Of a DNA stretch of 64,000 bases, positions 46,697 through 56,853 are shown piece after piece (within the stretch, counting starts at the first letter, position 1; every line of letters starts with the position of its first letter). Under the pieces are notes generated by a model, which was not told the DNA's origin, ran no database searches, and worked only from the letters and a program-made list of their open reading frames with translations. Origin of the DNA: Vibrio sp. BS-M-Sm-2 (lineage in GTDB: Bacteria > Pseudomonadota > Gammaproteobacteria > Enterobacterales > Vibrionaceae); NCBI RefSeq assembly GCF_041504345.1, contig NZ_CP167894.1, positions 2,356,001 through 2,420,000 of the forward strand, written 5' to 3'. The position numbers and the translations under genes were made by a program.

Positions 46697-47668
46697 TTAC
46701 TCGTCTTCGAGGCTGTAAGGCAGTGGCAGGATATTCCATACTTGATCAGGTTGCGCAGTCAATCGAAGCTGAACATCATTATCAAGGTTGTTTGGCAATA
46801 CCATCAAACCAATCGCTTTGTTATCAGCAAATTGATATACGTTTAATAATCGACCTGCACCACGCCAGTTCTCACCCACGCTGCGCTCTAGTTCAATAGG
46901 GTTCTCTAGAGACAATACTTCTGCTGTTGTTCCTGAAACAATGCGCATCTCACGCTTGTTCATGCCACGGTATTTAGCACGAGCTACTGTTTCTTGACCT
47001 GTGTAACAGCCTTTTGAAAAGCAGATACCGCCAATCGCTTGCAGATTAAGCGCTTGAGGAATGTGCTCGTTTTGCTCTGCTTTCGATAGGTTCGGTTGAG
47101 CATCAATAATTTCATGATATTGCCAAAGTGCTTCTGATACTTTTTCTGCTGAGCTACTCGAGATTATGGTTGCTGCAGCTTCTTCTGTAATAAGCAGCGC
47201 CCAACGATTGTCAGAGACTTTAACCGCGCTACCACCAGAGATAGTACGCACATTACCTTGGCTTTCTGAAATAGAATCAATGTATTGATCCGCAGACGCG
47301 CCCATCACACCGATAACAACATCTGTCGTTTGTTCAATATCAACCTTAGAAAACACAGCGTATTTTTTGATTTCAACGAGCTCGACTTCAATCGCAGATT
47401 TAGGCTGCATGAGTGCGTAACCGCCATTGTGATGGAACAGGCGGAAGATGCTCCATACCTTTCCTTTTGCATCACAGTGTGCGCCTAACGTGGATTCATC
47501 ATTAGAAAGAGTGACGACATCGCACGTTACTTGACCCTGTAGGTACGACTTTCTGTCATCGCCTATCATGGTGATTGCGCTCCAGTCTGACACGTGTGTC
47601 ATCATCAGTTCTGGAAGCGATTCATTTTGCGTATGAGCGAGTGGCTGAAATGTGTTTTTCCAATCCAT
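46697..47668 (-). CDS. ygfZ: tRNA-modifying / iron-sulfur assembly factor YgfZ
   Basis: A 323-residue folate-binding protein of the GcvT-like fold. The signature K-G-C-Y-T-G-Q-E (219-226) holds Cys221, equivalent to the essential Cys228 of E. coli. YgfZ helps make and repair Fe-S enzymes such as MiaB. AGGAAAGATAAA precedes ATG. It is divergent from sdhE-ygfX, as in E. coli, where the same genes cluster. Confidence 0.95.
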   Translation of the reverse strand: MDWKNTFQPLAHTQNESLPELMMTHVSDWSAITMIGDDRKSYLQGQVTCDVVTLSNDESTLGAHCDAKGKVWSIFRLFHHNGGYALMQPKSAIEVELVEIKKYAVFSKVDIEQTTDVVIGVMGASADQYIDSISESQGNVRTISGGSAVKVSDNRWALLITEEAAATIISSSSAEKVSEALWQYHEIIDAQPNLSKAEQNEHIPQALNLQAIGGICFSKGCYTGQETVARAKYRGMNKREMRIVSGTTAEVLSLENPIELERSVGENWRGAGRLLNVYQFADNKAIGLMVLPNNLDNDVQLRLTAQPDQVWNILPLPYSLEDE

Positions 47669-47834
47669 TTTATCTTTCCTAAGAATTTTATTTGGCTCTA
47701 TGTTAATCCGGTTCTGTTTCTTTGTCAGCCTAGGTTTTTTTGTGAGCTTAGATAGGGACTGTGACTCACATAGTAGTTGCAGGGCGTATGACTTGTTACA
47801 CTCCGAGAAAGAAAATTATAGGTGAGGATAGCCA

Positions 47835-48095
47835 ATGTACACTGCAGAGCAGAAAGCACGAATTAAATGGGGTTGCCGTCGCGGCATGTTAGAACTTGAT
47901 GTAGTCATCATGCCATTTTTCGAAGAGTGTTTTGATTCATTGCAAGAGCAGGAGCAGCGCGAGTTTGTTTCTCTATTAGAGTGTGATGACCCAGATTTGT
48001 TTACTTGGGTAATGGGACACGGACGCAGTGAAAACCTAGGTCATGCATCAATGGTTGATAAAATTGTCGCACACAACCTCAGCAAGGTTCGTTAA
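47835..48095 (+). CDS. sdhE: FAD assembly factor SdhE
   Basis: An 86-residue protein (YgfY) that promotes covalent attachment of FAD to succinate dehydrogenase and fumarate reductase. The RGMLE motif at 16-20 is the RGxxE active motif. GAGGATAGCC precedes ATG. Overlaps the upstream part of ygfX. Confidence 0.95.
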   Translation: MYTAEQKARIKWGCRRGMLELDVVIMPFFEECFDSLQEQEQREFVSLLECDDPDLFTWVMGHGRSENLGHASMVDKIVAHNLSKVR

Positions 48096-48462
48096 GCTTC
48101 AGCTTAACCCTTCGTATTCCGCATTATTTGCAAAAGGCACTATTTTTGGGTGCCTTTTGTTTTTCATCGTCCTGTCTTCTATTCCACTTGCCGCCAGCCT
48201 TTATTGCTTAGCTTTAATGATCCGCTTGTTCAGAAACAACCATGTGACTCTAAACAGCGCCCATGGGAAGTTTGATTACAAAGAGGATGGTGATATTCGA
48301 CTCAATGAGCGAACTTACCGACTCAAGTCTGTTGATAAGATCTGGGCGCAGTTCTTTGTTAAATTGCAGTTTGAGTGCGGGCACTCGGTATTGCTTTGGC
48401 GCGACAGCTGTTGCGAGCATGAATATCGTCACTTTCTGGCGAACTTACAACGAGCACGCTAG
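48043..48462 (+). CDS. ygfX: YgfX inner-membrane protein
   Basis: About 139 residues with two close hydrophobic helices (about 30-48 and 49-66) and a cytoplasmic C-terminal domain, as in E. coli YgfX (CptA), which lies next to sdhE and inhibits FtsZ/MreB in one report. The start is uncertain: the ATG at 48043 overlaps sdhE by 53 bp, and TTG codons at 48055 and 48064 are alternatives. Homology begins near FVKLQLNPS, just after the sdhE stop. Confidence 0.82.
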   Translation: MHQWLIKLSHTTSARFVKLQLNPSYSALFAKGTIFGCLLFFIVLSSIPLAASLYCLALMIRLFRNNHVTLNSAHGKFDYKEDGDIRLNERTYRLKSVDKIWAQFFVKLQFECGHSVLLWRDSCCEHEYRHFLANLQRAR

Positions 48463-48487
48463 ATAAAAGAAAACGTTAGACAAAAGA

Positions 48488-48510
48488 AAAGGGAGCACTC
48501 GGCTCCCTTT
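48488..48510. terminator. Terminator after ygfX
   Basis: AAAGGGAGC, loop ACTCG, GCTCCCTTT, with A-rich and T-rich flanks; 25 bp after the ygfX stop and before the convergent nadB. Confidence 0.8.
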
Positions 48511-48563
48511 CGTTTAATTACTTTTCGCTGATGACTAATTCGCTAAGCTCGTTTAACCAATTA

Positions 48564-50180
48564 TTATGCTTGGCGTTTCTCTGGCGTCAGAATCGTTGGG
48601 CCACTGTCTTCTGCAAGTTCAGGGTAATCCAACGTGTAGTGCAGGCCGCGGCTCTCTTTGCGTTGCATTGCACAGCGAACCATTAGCTCAGCCACTTGTA
48701 GCAAGTTACGCAGTTCTAATAGGTTATTCGAAACCTTGAAGTAGCTGTAGTACTCATGAGTTTCTTGCTGCAACATCTGAATGCGACGCAGTGCACGCTC
48801 TAGTCGCTTATCCGTTCGAACAATGCCCATGTAATCCCACATGAATAGACGTAGCTCATGCCAGTTGTGCTGAATGATAACTTCTTCATCACTGTTGGTG
48901 ACTTGGCTTTCATCCCATGCTGGCAGTTCTGCACACAGTTGAGATTGGTCGATGTTCTCAACGATATCTTTTGCTGCTGCCCATGCGTAAACCACACACT
49001 CAAGCAGTGAGTTAGAAGCCATACGGTTTGCGCCGTGTAAGCCGGTATAGCTCACTTCGCCAATCGCATACAAGTTAGTGAGATCGGTTTGACCTTGCTT
49101 ATTAACCATTACACCACCACAAGTGTAGTGCGCAGCCGGTACGATAGGGATCGGCTCTTTAGTCATGTCTATACCCAAGTCCATCAAGCGAGTGTGGATC
49201 ATTGGGAAATGCGCAGTGATGAATTCTTCAGGCTTGTGGCTGATGTCTACATACATACAGTCTGCGCCTAAACGCTTCATTTCGAAGTCAATCGCACGAG
49301 CAACCACATCACGAGGCGCCAGTTCACCACGCTCGTCGAAGTCCTTCATGAATCTTGAACCATCAGGGCGACGCAAGTAAGCGCCTTCACCACGCAATGC
49401 TTCCGTCAGAAGGAAGTTACGCGCTTCTGGGTGGAATAGACATGTTGGGTGGAATTGGTTGAATTCGAGGTTTGCGACACGACAACCTGCACGCCAAGCG
49501 ATAGCAATACCATCACCTGAAGAGACATCTGGGTTAGAGGTGTACTGGTAAACCTTTGAAGCGCCACCTGTTGCTAATACAACAAACTTAGCGCGCACGG
49601 TTTCAACGTGCTCTTGGTTGCGGTTCCAAATATAGGCTCCGATAACCTTGTCTTTCGAACCACCAATCTTATCTTCAGTGATTAAATCCAGCGCATTGTG
49701 GCGCTCGAAGATCTCGATATTTGGGTGGTTGTTGACGTTATCTTGCAGCGAGGTTTGCATCGCCATGCCGGTTGCATCGGCAGCGTGCAGGATTCTGCGG
49801 TGACTGTGGCCACCCTCTCGAGTGAGGTGATATTTTGGTTGGCCTTCTGTGCTGTTCTCATCTTTATCAAATGGAACACCACCATCAATCAGCCATTGTA
49901 CACACTCTTTAGCATTTTCAGCAATGAATTGAACTGTATCTTCTTCACATAACCCAGCCCCAGCAATTTGAGTATCCTCTACATGAGACTCAATACTGTC
50001 CGACTCATCGAACACCGCGGCGATACCACCTTGTGCGTAATACGTCGATCCTTCGCTGCGTGGTCCTTTGCTTAATACAATTACTTTTGCATGTTCTGCT
50101 ACGCGTAAGGCTAATGACAAGCCTGCCGCACCACTTCCTACCACTAATACATCACACTGATGTTCACGGTTTGCGTTCAT
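48564..50180 (-). CDS. nadB: L-aspartate oxidase
   Basis: A 538-residue flavoenzyme oxidising aspartate to iminoaspartate in NAD synthesis. [17 protein letters not shown] binds FAD; the [14 protein letters not shown] and EFNQFHPT regions and [21 protein letters not shown] are typical of the family. The frame is open upstream, but ATG 50180 ([10 protein letters not shown]) matches homologues. Divergent from rpoE, as in E. coli. Confidence 0.96.
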   Translation of the reverse strand: MNANREHQCDVLVVGSGAAGLSLALRVAEHAKVIVLSKGPRSEGSTYYAQGGIAAVFDESDSIESHVEDTQIAGAGLCEEDTVQFIAENAKECVQWLIDGGVPFDKDENSTEGQPKYHLTREGGHSHRRILHAADATGMAMQTSLQDNVNNHPNIEIFERHNALDLITEDKIGGSKDKVIGAYIWNRNQEHVETVRAKFVVLATGGASKVYQYTSNPDVSSGDGIAIAWRAGCRVANLEFNQFHPTCLFHPEARNFLLTEALRGEGAYLRRPDGSRFMKDFDERGELAPRDVVARAIDFEMKRLGADCMYVDISHKPEEFITAHFPMIHTRLMDLGIDMTKEPIPIVPAAHYTCGGVMVNKQGQTDLTNLYAIGEVSYTGLHGANRMASNSLLECVVYAWAAAKDIVENIDQSQLCAELPAWDESQVTNSDEEVIIQHNWHELRLFMWDYMGIVRTDKRLERALRRIQMLQQETHEYYSYFKVSNNLLELRNLLQVAELMVRCAMQRKESRGLHYTLDYPELAEDSGPTILTPEKRQA

Positions 50181-50260
50181 AAAACTTATTAAATCCCGGG
50201 CTATAGTCGAGTTGTCCACTCTCAATTGACTTTGTCTTGTTTTAGGAGTTTGGGGAAGAC

Positions 50261-50269
50261 TGTTATAAT
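50261..50269 (+). promoter_or_regulatory. Sigma-70-type extended -10 promoter upstream of rpoE
   Basis: TGTTATAAT is a perfect extended -10 element (TGn plus TATAAT). A weak -35 (TTTAGG, 50241-50246) lies 17 bp upstream. It points toward rpoE, about 300 bp away, and would give a long leader. Confidence 0.55.
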
Positions 50270-50442
50270 CTCTCCAGAGTCATCCTTAAACGCTATGCAA
50301 AATCAATATATAGACAGCTATCTAGAAATATTTAATTGCTCAATACCATTGCTTTTGCTCAAGTTTCCCCAAATTGATAGGGATAGCTATTTTTATTACA
50401 TCACATTGTGAAACAATAATGGCAAATAATTTTAAGAAAGTT

Positions 50443-50470
50443 GGAACTTTCGGTATTTGGCTTAGTCACA
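50443..50470 (+). promoter_or_regulatory. Sigma-E promoter of rpoE (autoregulation)
   Basis: GGAACTT (50443-50449), a 15-bp spacer and GTCACA (50465-50470). The RpoE consensus is GGAACTT-N15/16-GTCtAA. It lies about 100 bp upstream of the rpoE start codon, the expected autoregulatory promoter. Confidence 0.75.
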
Positions 50471-50569
50471 ATAGTGCTCTTGTAGACGGTGGTGTCAATA
50501 CTACATTTCGCATAATTAGTACCCATATCTGTGAAGGTGAGGGTTATAACAATAGGAGTACCCGCTCGA

Positions 50570-51148
50570 ATGAACGAGCAGCTAACCGATCAAGTGTTGA
50601 TTGAGCGAGTTCAGAGTGGAGATAAGCAGGCATTTAACTTACTAGTGGTTAAGTATCAAAACAAAGTTTGTAATCTTATCTCTCGATACGTGAATAATTC
50701 CGGTGATGTACCTGATGTAGCACAAGAAGCTTTTATTAAAGCTTACCGCGCGATACCTAACTTTCGTGGCGAGAGTGCCTTCTATACATGGTTGTACCGA
50801 ATTGCCGTGAACACCGCTAAAAATCATATCGTTGCCCAAAGCCGTAGGCCGCCAGCAACAGATGTAGATGCAGAAGATGCAGAATATTACGAAACTGGCA
50901 GCGCGTTAAAAGAAATATCGAACCCTGAGAACTTAACGCTGTCAAAAGAATTGAAACAAGTCGTTTTTGGAGCGATTGAAGCGCTACCAGAAGACTTAAA
51001 AACTGCAATGACGTTGCGTGAGCTCGAAGGTTTGAGCTACGAAGAGATTGCAGAAGTAATGGATTGCCCTGTAGGAACCGTACGTTCGCGTATTTTCCGA
51101 GCTCGTGAAGCGGTGGAAAAGAAAATTAAACCTCTTTTGCAACGCTAG
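50570..51148 (+). CDS. rpoE: RNA polymerase sigma factor RpoE
   Basis: A 192-residue ECF sigma factor for envelope stress. Region 2 (FNLLVVKYQNKVCNLISRY ... DVAQEAFIKAYRAIPNFRG) and region 4 (LEGLSYEEIAEVMDCPVG, then TVRSRIFRARE) match E. coli RpoE with high identity. An upstream GTG at 50531 is in frame, but GGAG 11 bases before the ATG at 50570 and homology (MNEQLTDQVLIERV) fix the start. Followed by rseABC, its regulators. The sigma-E promoter just upstream indicates autoregulation. Confidence 0.97.
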   Translation: MNEQLTDQVLIERVQSGDKQAFNLLVVKYQNKVCNLISRYVNNSGDVPDVAQEAFIKAYRAIPNFRGESAFYTWLYRIAVNTAKNHIVAQSRRPPATDVDAEDAEYYETGSALKEISNPENLTLSKELKQVVFGAIEALPEDLKTAMTLRELEGLSYEEIAEVMDCPVGTVRSRIFRAREAVEKKIKPLLQR

Positions 51149-51174
51149 AACTTGTAATAATTATGGTGAAAATA

Positions 51175-51798
51175 ATGGCTGATAAAGAAAAGCTTTCGGC
51201 ACTCATGGATGGTGAAACGATCGATAAAGTTCTCATTGTAGATCTCGAATCCGATCAAGAAAGCATGGATACCTGGCAGAGTTACCATTTAATTGGTGAT
51301 GTTATGCGTGGGGATGCGCCAGAAACTCAAGATTGGAACATTGCTAACAATGTGGCAGCAGCGCTTGAAGCTGAGCCTGCACATAGTGCAATGCCGAACC
51401 TGCACCAAGTGAATGTTGAACCTACTGTTGCTCCAATTGAAGAGCAGCCTAAACCTCAGCAAGCGAAGCGTCACCTTCCGGCTTGGTTACAACAGTTTGG
51501 ACAAGTTGCCGTGGCAGCGTGTGTTTCATTAGTGGTTGTATTAGGTGTTCAACAATATGGTGGCAGCGACCCTGCAGCACCAGAGCAGTTGCCTGTACTC
51601 CAGACGATTCCATTTGCGGGTTCTGCGGAACCAGTAAGCTTAACGCGTGACTCTGTTGAAAAGCCGGCATCGGAAGCTAACTTGCAAGAGCAGCGTAAAC
51701 GCGTTCATGCAATGCTAGAAGATTATGAGCTGCAGCTAAGACTTAACAGTGATGCATCGCCAATGCAAGATGCACATCTAGAATCGGACATTGAATGA
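51175..51798 (+). CDS. rseA: Anti-sigma-E factor RseA
   Basis: A 207-residue single-pass inner-membrane protein that binds RpoE and is destroyed by DegS and RseP when the envelope is stressed. The N-terminal cytoplasmic domain (LSALMDGE, TWQSYHLIGDVMRGD) is the RpoE-binding part. One hydrophobic helix lies at about 108-126, then a periplasmic tail. GGTGAA before ATG at 51175 decides the start over 51163. 26 bp after rpoE. Confidence 0.93.
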   Translation: MADKEKLSALMDGETIDKVLIVDLESDQESMDTWQSYHLIGDVMRGDAPETQDWNIANNVAAALEAEPAHSAMPNLHQVNVEPTVAPIEEQPKPQQAKRHLPAWLQQFGQVAVAACVSLVVVLGVQQYGGSDPAAPEQLPVLQTIPFAGSAEPVSLTRDSVEKPASEANLQEQRKRVHAMLEDYELQLRLNSDASPMQDAHLESDIE

Positions 51799-52757
51799 AG
51801 AAAATCCTGGTCAGTGCACTGACACTGTTCAGCTTGATGTCTCCAACAGCCTTTGCAGAGGAACCTACTGCAAAGGCCTTGTTGCATCAAATGAACGAGG
51901 CCAGTCAGCATCTAAATTACGAACTCTCTTACATATTGATAAAGAAGAGCAGTATTGAACCTCTACTTTATCGTCATGCCGTTAACGACGATCAACAACT
52001 TGCACACCTTGTTTATCTAAGTGGTCCTGTTCGTGAAGTTATTCGACGCGGCAATGAAGTTAGCTACATCGAACCGGGTACAGAGCCATTTACTATCCAA
52101 TCTGGCAGTATGGTTGCACCTGTTATTCCGATGATTAACCGAGATATTGACTCTCTGAACCAGTACTACGATTTTGTAAAAGTTGGACGCTCTCGTGAAG
52201 CGGGAAGCACCACTCAAGTATTACGCGTCGTGCCAAAAGATGGCCTTCGTTACTCCTACGTAGTTTGGGTCGATGAAAAAACCAGTCTTCCTTTGCGTGC
52301 CGATCTTTTGGATCGTGACGGTGAAGTGCTTGAACAGTACCGCACTATTTCTTACGTGGTGAACGATAAGATTGCAGAGGCAATGGGGGGATTGAACCAA
52401 GCTCAATTGCCGAAAGTCTTATCATTGCCGGAAGGCTTAGTGAGTGAAACTAACTGGCAGGCCTCTTGGATTCCTGAAGGGTTTAAGTCAAAAGAGCTTA
52501 GCCGTTATCAAATGGCAGCGACAGATAAAATGGTTGAAAGCCAGCTTTTCAGTGATGGATTGTTTAGCTTTTCGGTTTATATCGCCGATAAAGACGAACA
52601 TTCATTGAAAGGGCAGTTGGTACGTCAAGGGCGTAGAACCTTGCATAGCTTAGTGATTGGCGACAAAGAAATCTCTGTGGTTGGTGACATTCCGCCTGCA
52701 ACTGCAAAGCGTATTGCTCAGTCAGTTACATTCAATAAATCGGTACAAGCGCAATGA
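51795..52757 (+). CDS. rseB: Sigma-E regulatory protein RseB
   Basis: A 320-residue periplasmic protein that binds RseA and shields it from DegS, sensing mislocalised lipopolysaccharide or lipoproteins. Signal peptide MKKILVSALTLFSLMSPTAFA; the remainder has the LolA-like fold domain and C-terminal RseA-binding domain by homology. It overlaps the rseA stop by 4 bp (ATGA). Confidence 0.95.
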   Translation: MKKILVSALTLFSLMSPTAFAEEPTAKALLHQMNEASQHLNYELSYILIKKSSIEPLLYRHAVNDDQQLAHLVYLSGPVREVIRRGNEVSYIEPGTEPFTIQSGSMVAPVIPMINRDIDSLNQYYDFVKVGRSREAGSTTQVLRVVPKDGLRYSYVVWVDEKTSLPLRADLLDRDGEVLEQYRTISYVVNDKIAEAMGGLNQAQLPKVLSLPEGLVSETNWQASWIPEGFKSKELSRYQMAATDKMVESQLFSDGLFSFSVYIADKDEHSLKGQLVRQGRRTLHSLVIGDKEISVVGDIPPATAKRIAQSVTFNKSVQAQ

Positions 52758-53224
52758 TGACCGCGTTGGCGACCGTTAGCTCAGTTGAACAAAAAGGTAA
52801 GCAATATTTTGTTCAACTGAGCTGCGAACAACAAACCAGTTGTAGCAGTTGCTCTTCTCAAAAAAGTTGCGGCACGGGTATTGTGACCAAGGCTGTTGGC
52901 AATAAATCTTTGTTTTGGCAGCTTAAAACTAAAAGCTTAGTCAAAGCTGGGCAAATCGTAGAAATTGGCTTTCCTGAAAAAAGCCTACTTCAGTCGGCAG
53001 CCATCGTTTATCTAATCCCACTTTTCATGCTGATGATTGGTGCTGGTTTTGGACAACTCTTGTTGCAACCCTTACTTCAAGGGGGCGAGGGCATTGTTAT
53101 CTTAAGTGCAGCACTGTTTACTGCTGGTGGGATTGCCTTAGCGAAGCGGTTAGCCAAACCCATGGAAGACAAATCCAAGCAAGAAGTCGTCTTGATTCGA
53201 ATCCTAGGTGAGTCTCTCGTCTAA
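52754..53224 (+). CDS. rseC: Sigma-E regulatory / redox-linked membrane protein RseC
   Basis: A 156-residue inner-membrane protein with a cysteine-rich N-terminal domain (CEQQTSCSSCSSQKSCGTGI, about 24-43) and two helices (about 80-98 and 110-130). RseC has been linked to the Rnf complex and SoxR reduction as well as sigma-E. ATGA overlap with rseB. Last gene of the rpoE operon. Confidence 0.92.
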   Translation: MMTALATVSSVEQKGKQYFVQLSCEQQTSCSSCSSQKSCGTGIVTKAVGNKSLFWQLKTKSLVKAGQIVEIGFPEKSLLQSAAIVYLIPLFMLMIGAGFGQLLLQPLLQGGEGIVILSAALFTAGGIALAKRLAKPMEDKSKQEVVLIRILGESLV

Positions 53225-53361
53225 TTTATGATGCTTCTTGCCCTTAAATTGGGTAGAATCTGCCAACTTGATTGAAATGCCGCCACCAATGCTGAGTGTA
53301 GATTGGACGCGTCGCGGCTTTCTTATTATCCCTATTCAAAGAGTTTAGTCACACCAAGCCT

Positions 53362-55155
53362 ATGAAGCACATTCGTAATTTTTCGATTATCGCCCACATC
53401 GACCACGGTAAGTCGACCCTTTCTGACCGCTTAATCCAAGTTTGTGGAGGATTAAGTGAACGTGAGATGGCAGCTCAAGTCCTCGATTCTATGGATATAG
53501 AACGCGAGCGTGGTATTACAATTAAAGCGCAGAGTGTGACTTTAGATTACAAAGCTAAAGATGGTGAAACTTACCAACTTAACTTTATCGACACTCCTGG
53601 ACACGTAGACTTCTCTTACGAAGTATCTCGTTCTCTAGCGGCTTGTGAAGGCGCACTACTTGTAGTGGATGCTGGCCAAGGTGTTGAAGCACAAACTCTA
53701 GCAAACTGTTACACAGCAATTGAAATGGAACTGGAAGTAGTGCCAATCTTGAACAAGATTGACTTACCTGCAGCTGAACCAGAACGTGTTGCTGAAGAAA
53801 TCGAAGAGATCGTTGGCATCGATGCGATGGAAGCGACTCGCTGTTCTGCGAAAACCGGCTTGGGTGTTGATGATGTTCTAGAAAACATCGTAACGGCAAT
53901 CCCGCCACCGGAAGGTGATCCTGAAGCGCCTCTACAAGCGTTGATCATTGACTCTTGGTTCGATAACTACCTTGGCGTAGTTTCTTTGGTTCGTATTAAA
54001 AACGGTAAGCTGAAGAAGAACGATAAGATCAAAGTAATGTCGACAGACCAAGTATGGGGTGTTGACCGTCTAGGTATCTTCACGCCTAAGCAAATCGATA
54101 CTACAGAGCTAAATACTGGCGAAGTAGGTTGGGTTGTTTGTGGTATTAAAGACATCCTAGGTGCACCAGTTGGTGATACGTTGACGCTTGCAAAGGGCGG
54201 CAGCACTGAACGTCTACCTGGCTTCCAAAAAGTGAAGCCTCAGGTATACGCAGGTCTATTCCCTGTATCATCTGATGACTACGAAAACTTCCGTGACGCG
54301 TTAGGCAAGTTAAGCCTGAACGATGCGTCACTGTTCTTTGAACCAGAAAGTTCAGCAGCACTTGGTTTTGGTTTCCGTTGTGGCTTCTTAGGAATGCTTC
54401 ACATGGAGATCATCCAAGAGCGTCTCGAGCGTGAATACGACCTAGATCTAATCACGACTGCACCAACAGTTGTGTATGAAGTTGTAAAAACAGATAAAAC
54501 GGTTCTTTACGTTGATAGCCCGGCTAAACTGCCAGCGGTTAATGACCTAGAAGAAATTCGTGAACCAATTGCACGCTGTAATATCCTGGTACCTTCGGAT
54601 TACCTAGGTAACGTAATCACACTGTGTGTTGAGAAGCGTGGCGTACAAGTAGACATGGTTTACCACGGTAACCAAGTTGCTGTGACGTACGATCTTCCTA
54701 TGGCAGAAGTAGTTCTCGACTTCTTCGACCGTCTGAAGTCAACGTCTCGCGGTTACGCATCATTGGATTACAACTTCCAACGCTACGAGCCATCAAACAT
54801 GGTACGTGTAGACGTATTGCTGAATGGCGAAACAGTTGATGCACTAGCGATCATTACGCACAAAGATATTGCTCAGTCTCGTGGTCGTCTACTGGTAGAG
54901 AAGATGAAAGAGTTCATCCCTCGTCAGATGTTCGATATCGCGATTCAAGCAGCGATTGGTAACCACATCATTGCTCGTTCTACAGTGAAACAACTGCGTA
55001 AGAACGTAATCGCAAAATGTTACGGTGGTGATATCAGCCGTAAGAAGAAACTTCTTAAGAAACAAAAAGAAGGTAAGAAGCGTATGAAGCAGATCGGTAA
55101 CGTTGAACTGCCTCAAGAAGCTTTCCTTGCAATCCTTCACGTTGGAAAAGATTAA
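53362..55155 (+). CDS. lepA: Elongation factor 4 (LepA)
   Basis: A 597-residue translational GTPase that can back-translocate or help initiate ribosomes under stress. G1 [10 protein letters not shown]2 region RGITIKAQ, G3 DTPGHVDF and G4 NKID are present, followed by domains II, III, V and the LepA-specific C-terminal domain ([20 protein letters not shown], near 515-534). Followed by a long RNA hairpin, then lepB. Confidence 0.98.
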   Translation: MKHIRNFSIIAHIDHGKSTLSDRLIQVCGGLSEREMAAQVLDSMDIERERGITIKAQSVTLDYKAKDGETYQLNFIDTPGHVDFSYEVSRSLAACEGALLVVDAGQGVEAQTLANCYTAIEMELEVVPILNKIDLPAAEPERVAEEIEEIVGIDAMEATRCSAKTGLGVDDVLENIVTAIPPPEGDPEAPLQALIIDSWFDNYLGVVSLVRIKNGKLKKNDKIKVMSTDQVWGVDRLGIFTPKQIDTTELNTGEVGWVVCGIKDILGAPVGDTLTLAKGGSTERLPGFQKVKPQVYAGLFPVSSDDYENFRDALGKLSLNDASLFFEPESSAALGFGFRCGFLGMLHMEIIQERLEREYDLDLITTAPTVVYEVVKTDKTVLYVDSPAKLPAVNDLEEIREPIARCNILVPSDYLGNVITLCVEKRGVQVDMVYHGNQVAVTYDLPMAEVVLDFFDRLKSTSRGYASLDYNFQRYEPSNMVRVDVLLNGETVDALAIITHKDIAQSRGRLLVEKMKEFIPRQMFDIAIQAAIGNHIIARSTVKQLRKNVIAKCYGGDISRKKKLLKKQKEGKKRMKQIGNVELPQEAFLAILHVGKD

Positions 55156-55181
55156 CTTTATCCAGCGGTAAACGAATAATT

Positions 55182-55217
55182 GAAAGTGGAAGAGTAGCTC
55201 GCTATTCTTTCACTTTC
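55182..55217 (+). other. Long hairpin between lepA and lepB
   Basis: GAAAGTGGAAGAGTAG (55182-55197), loop CTCG, CTATTCTTTCACTTTC (55202-55217): sixteen pairs of which two are G-U in RNA. It is followed by GTTATTTTT, so it could be a terminator or attenuator. A duplex of this length could also be a processing site for RNase III, whose gene rnc lies downstream in the same transcript. Confidence 0.65.
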
Positions 55218-55252
55218 GTTATTTTTAAAGAAATGAAATTTAAGGGATATCA

Positions 55253-56149
55253 ATGGCTAATACATTTTCGCTTATCTTAGTGATCGTAACTCTAGTGACC
55301 GGCATTGTATGGGCGTTGGAAAAGTTTGTGTGGGCGAAGAAGCGCCAGCAAAAACTTGCTGACGTTGAAGCACAATCGAATGGCCTAGACGCTGAAACTA
55401 GCGCAAAAGTTACGGCTCAGCCTTGGTGGGTTGAGAACAGTGTGTCCATTTTCCCGGTAATTGCATTTGTTTTGATCTTGCGTTCATTCATCTATGAACC
55501 GTTTCAAATCCCTTCTGGCTCGATGATGCCAACCCTTTTGGTTGGTGATTTCATCTTGGTAGAGAAGTACGCGTACGGTCTAAAAGACCCAGTATGGCGC
55601 ACTCAATTGGTAGAAACAGGCAAGCCAGAACGCGGCGATTCAATCGTATTTAAGTACCCACCTCAGCCAAACATCGACTACATTAAGCGTGTTGTTGGTA
55701 TGCCTGGTGACACGATTCGCTACAGCAGTCGTAAAGAGATCTGTATTCAGGCGAAGGGTACAAGTAGCTGTGAACCAGTGAAACTAAGTAATGTTGAAGA
55801 GAGCCAATTTATTCAAGATGGTGTGCCTCTGATTCAGCTGAACGAACAGCTTGGAGACGTAGAGCACCAGATTTTAGTTAACCCATTACGCCGTGATCGT
55901 GTGCAAGCATATCAGCCTCGCAATGGTGTTAACGAATGGGTCGTTCCAGAAGGCCAGTACTTTGTGATGGGTGATAACCGTGACAACAGTGCCGATAGCC
56001 GTTACTGGGGCTTTGTCCCTGAAGCAAACCTTGTTGGTAAGGCTGTTGCTATTTGGATCAGCTTCGAGTTCGAACGCGGTTCAGACAGTGTACTTCCAAC
56101 ATGGATTCCTACTGGTGTGCGTTTTAATCGCATCGGTGGGATTCATTAA
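55253..56149 (+). CDS. lepB: Signal peptidase I
   Basis: A 298-residue inner-membrane serine protease that removes signal peptides. Two N-terminal helices (about 4-24 and 63-78), catalytic Ser90 in PSGSMMPTL and Lys145 in [12 protein letters not shown], and box [18 protein letters not shown], all as in E. coli (Ser91, Lys146). AAGGGATATCA precedes ATG. Confidence 0.97.
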   Translation: MANTFSLILVIVTLVTGIVWALEKFVWAKKRQQKLADVEAQSNGLDAETSAKVTAQPWWVENSVSIFPVIAFVLILRSFIYEPFQIPSGSMMPTLLVGDFILVEKYAYGLKDPVWRTQLVETGKPERGDSIVFKYPPQPNIDYIKRVVGMPGDTIRYSSRKEICIQAKGTSSCEPVKLSNVEESQFIQDGVPLIQLNEQLGDVEHQILVNPLRRDRVQAYQPRNGVNEWVVPEGQYFVMGDNRDNSADSRYWGFVPEANLVGKAVAIWISFEFERGSDSVLPTWIPTGVRFNRIGGIH

Positions 56150-56175
56150 TCGATCACATAACACATCGAGAGAGC

Positions 56176-56853
56176 ATGAATTCTCCAATTGATAAACTAG
56201 AGAGAAAGATTGGCTATCAGTTTAATGATGCCGATCTTATCCACTTGGCGCTGACTCACCGCAGCGCCGCAGGTAAACATAACGAACGTCTTGAGTTTCT
56301 GGGCGATTCAATTTTAAGTTTTGTTATCGCTGATGATCTTTACCACCGTTTCCCTAAGGTAAACGAAGGTGATATGAGCCGCATGCGCGCAACATTAGTA
56401 CGTGGTCATACATTGGCAGAACTAGGTCGTGAATTCGAACTAGGAGATTACTTAAAATTAGGTCCAGGTGAGTTGAAGAGTGGCGGTTTCCGTCGTGATT
56501 CTATTCTAGCGGATGCGGTTGAAGCGATCATCGGCGCTGTCTATTTAGATAGTGATACAGAGACGGTTCGCGGCATTATTTTAAGCTGGTACCAATCTCG
56601 CCTAGATGCTATTCAGCCTGGAGTATCTCAAAAAGATCCGAAAACTCGCCTACAAGAGTTTTTACAAGGTCGAAGAAATCCTCTACCTGTCTACACAGTG
56701 ACTAATATTAAAGGTGAAGCACACAACCAAGAGTTTACGGTTGAGTGTGAAGTGGCAGGTGTGGATAAACCTGTTATCGGTAAAGGCACTAGCCGCCGCA
56801 AGGCAGAACAAGCGGCTGCTGAAACAGCATTAGAGCAACTAAGCAATGTCTGA
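56176..56853 (+). CDS. rnc: Ribonuclease III
   Basis: A 225-residue double-strand-specific RNase acting on rRNA and mRNA precursors. The signature [20 protein letters not shown] is at about 38-57, and the C-terminal dsRNA-binding domain (about 155-223) ends with [21 protein letters not shown]. It overlaps era by 8 bp. It would cut the stem flanking 23S seen in this window. Confidence 0.97.
   Translation: MNSPIDKLERKIGYQFNDADLIHLALTHRSAAGKHNERLEFLGDSILSFVIADDLYHRFPKVNEGDMSRMRATLVRGHTLAELGREFELGDYLKLGPGELKSGGFRRDSILADAVEAIIGAVYLDSDTETVRGIILSWYQSRLDAIQPGVSQKDPKTRLQEFLQGRRNPLPVYTVTNIKGEAHNQEFTVECEVAGVDKPVIGKGTSRRKAEQAAAETALEQLSNV

Noticed and set aside
50226..50411. 61-codon frame between nadB and rpoE
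   Set aside because: It begins at a non-ATG codon with no Shine-Dalgarno, runs through a promoter (TGTTATAAT) and shows no protein-like pattern.
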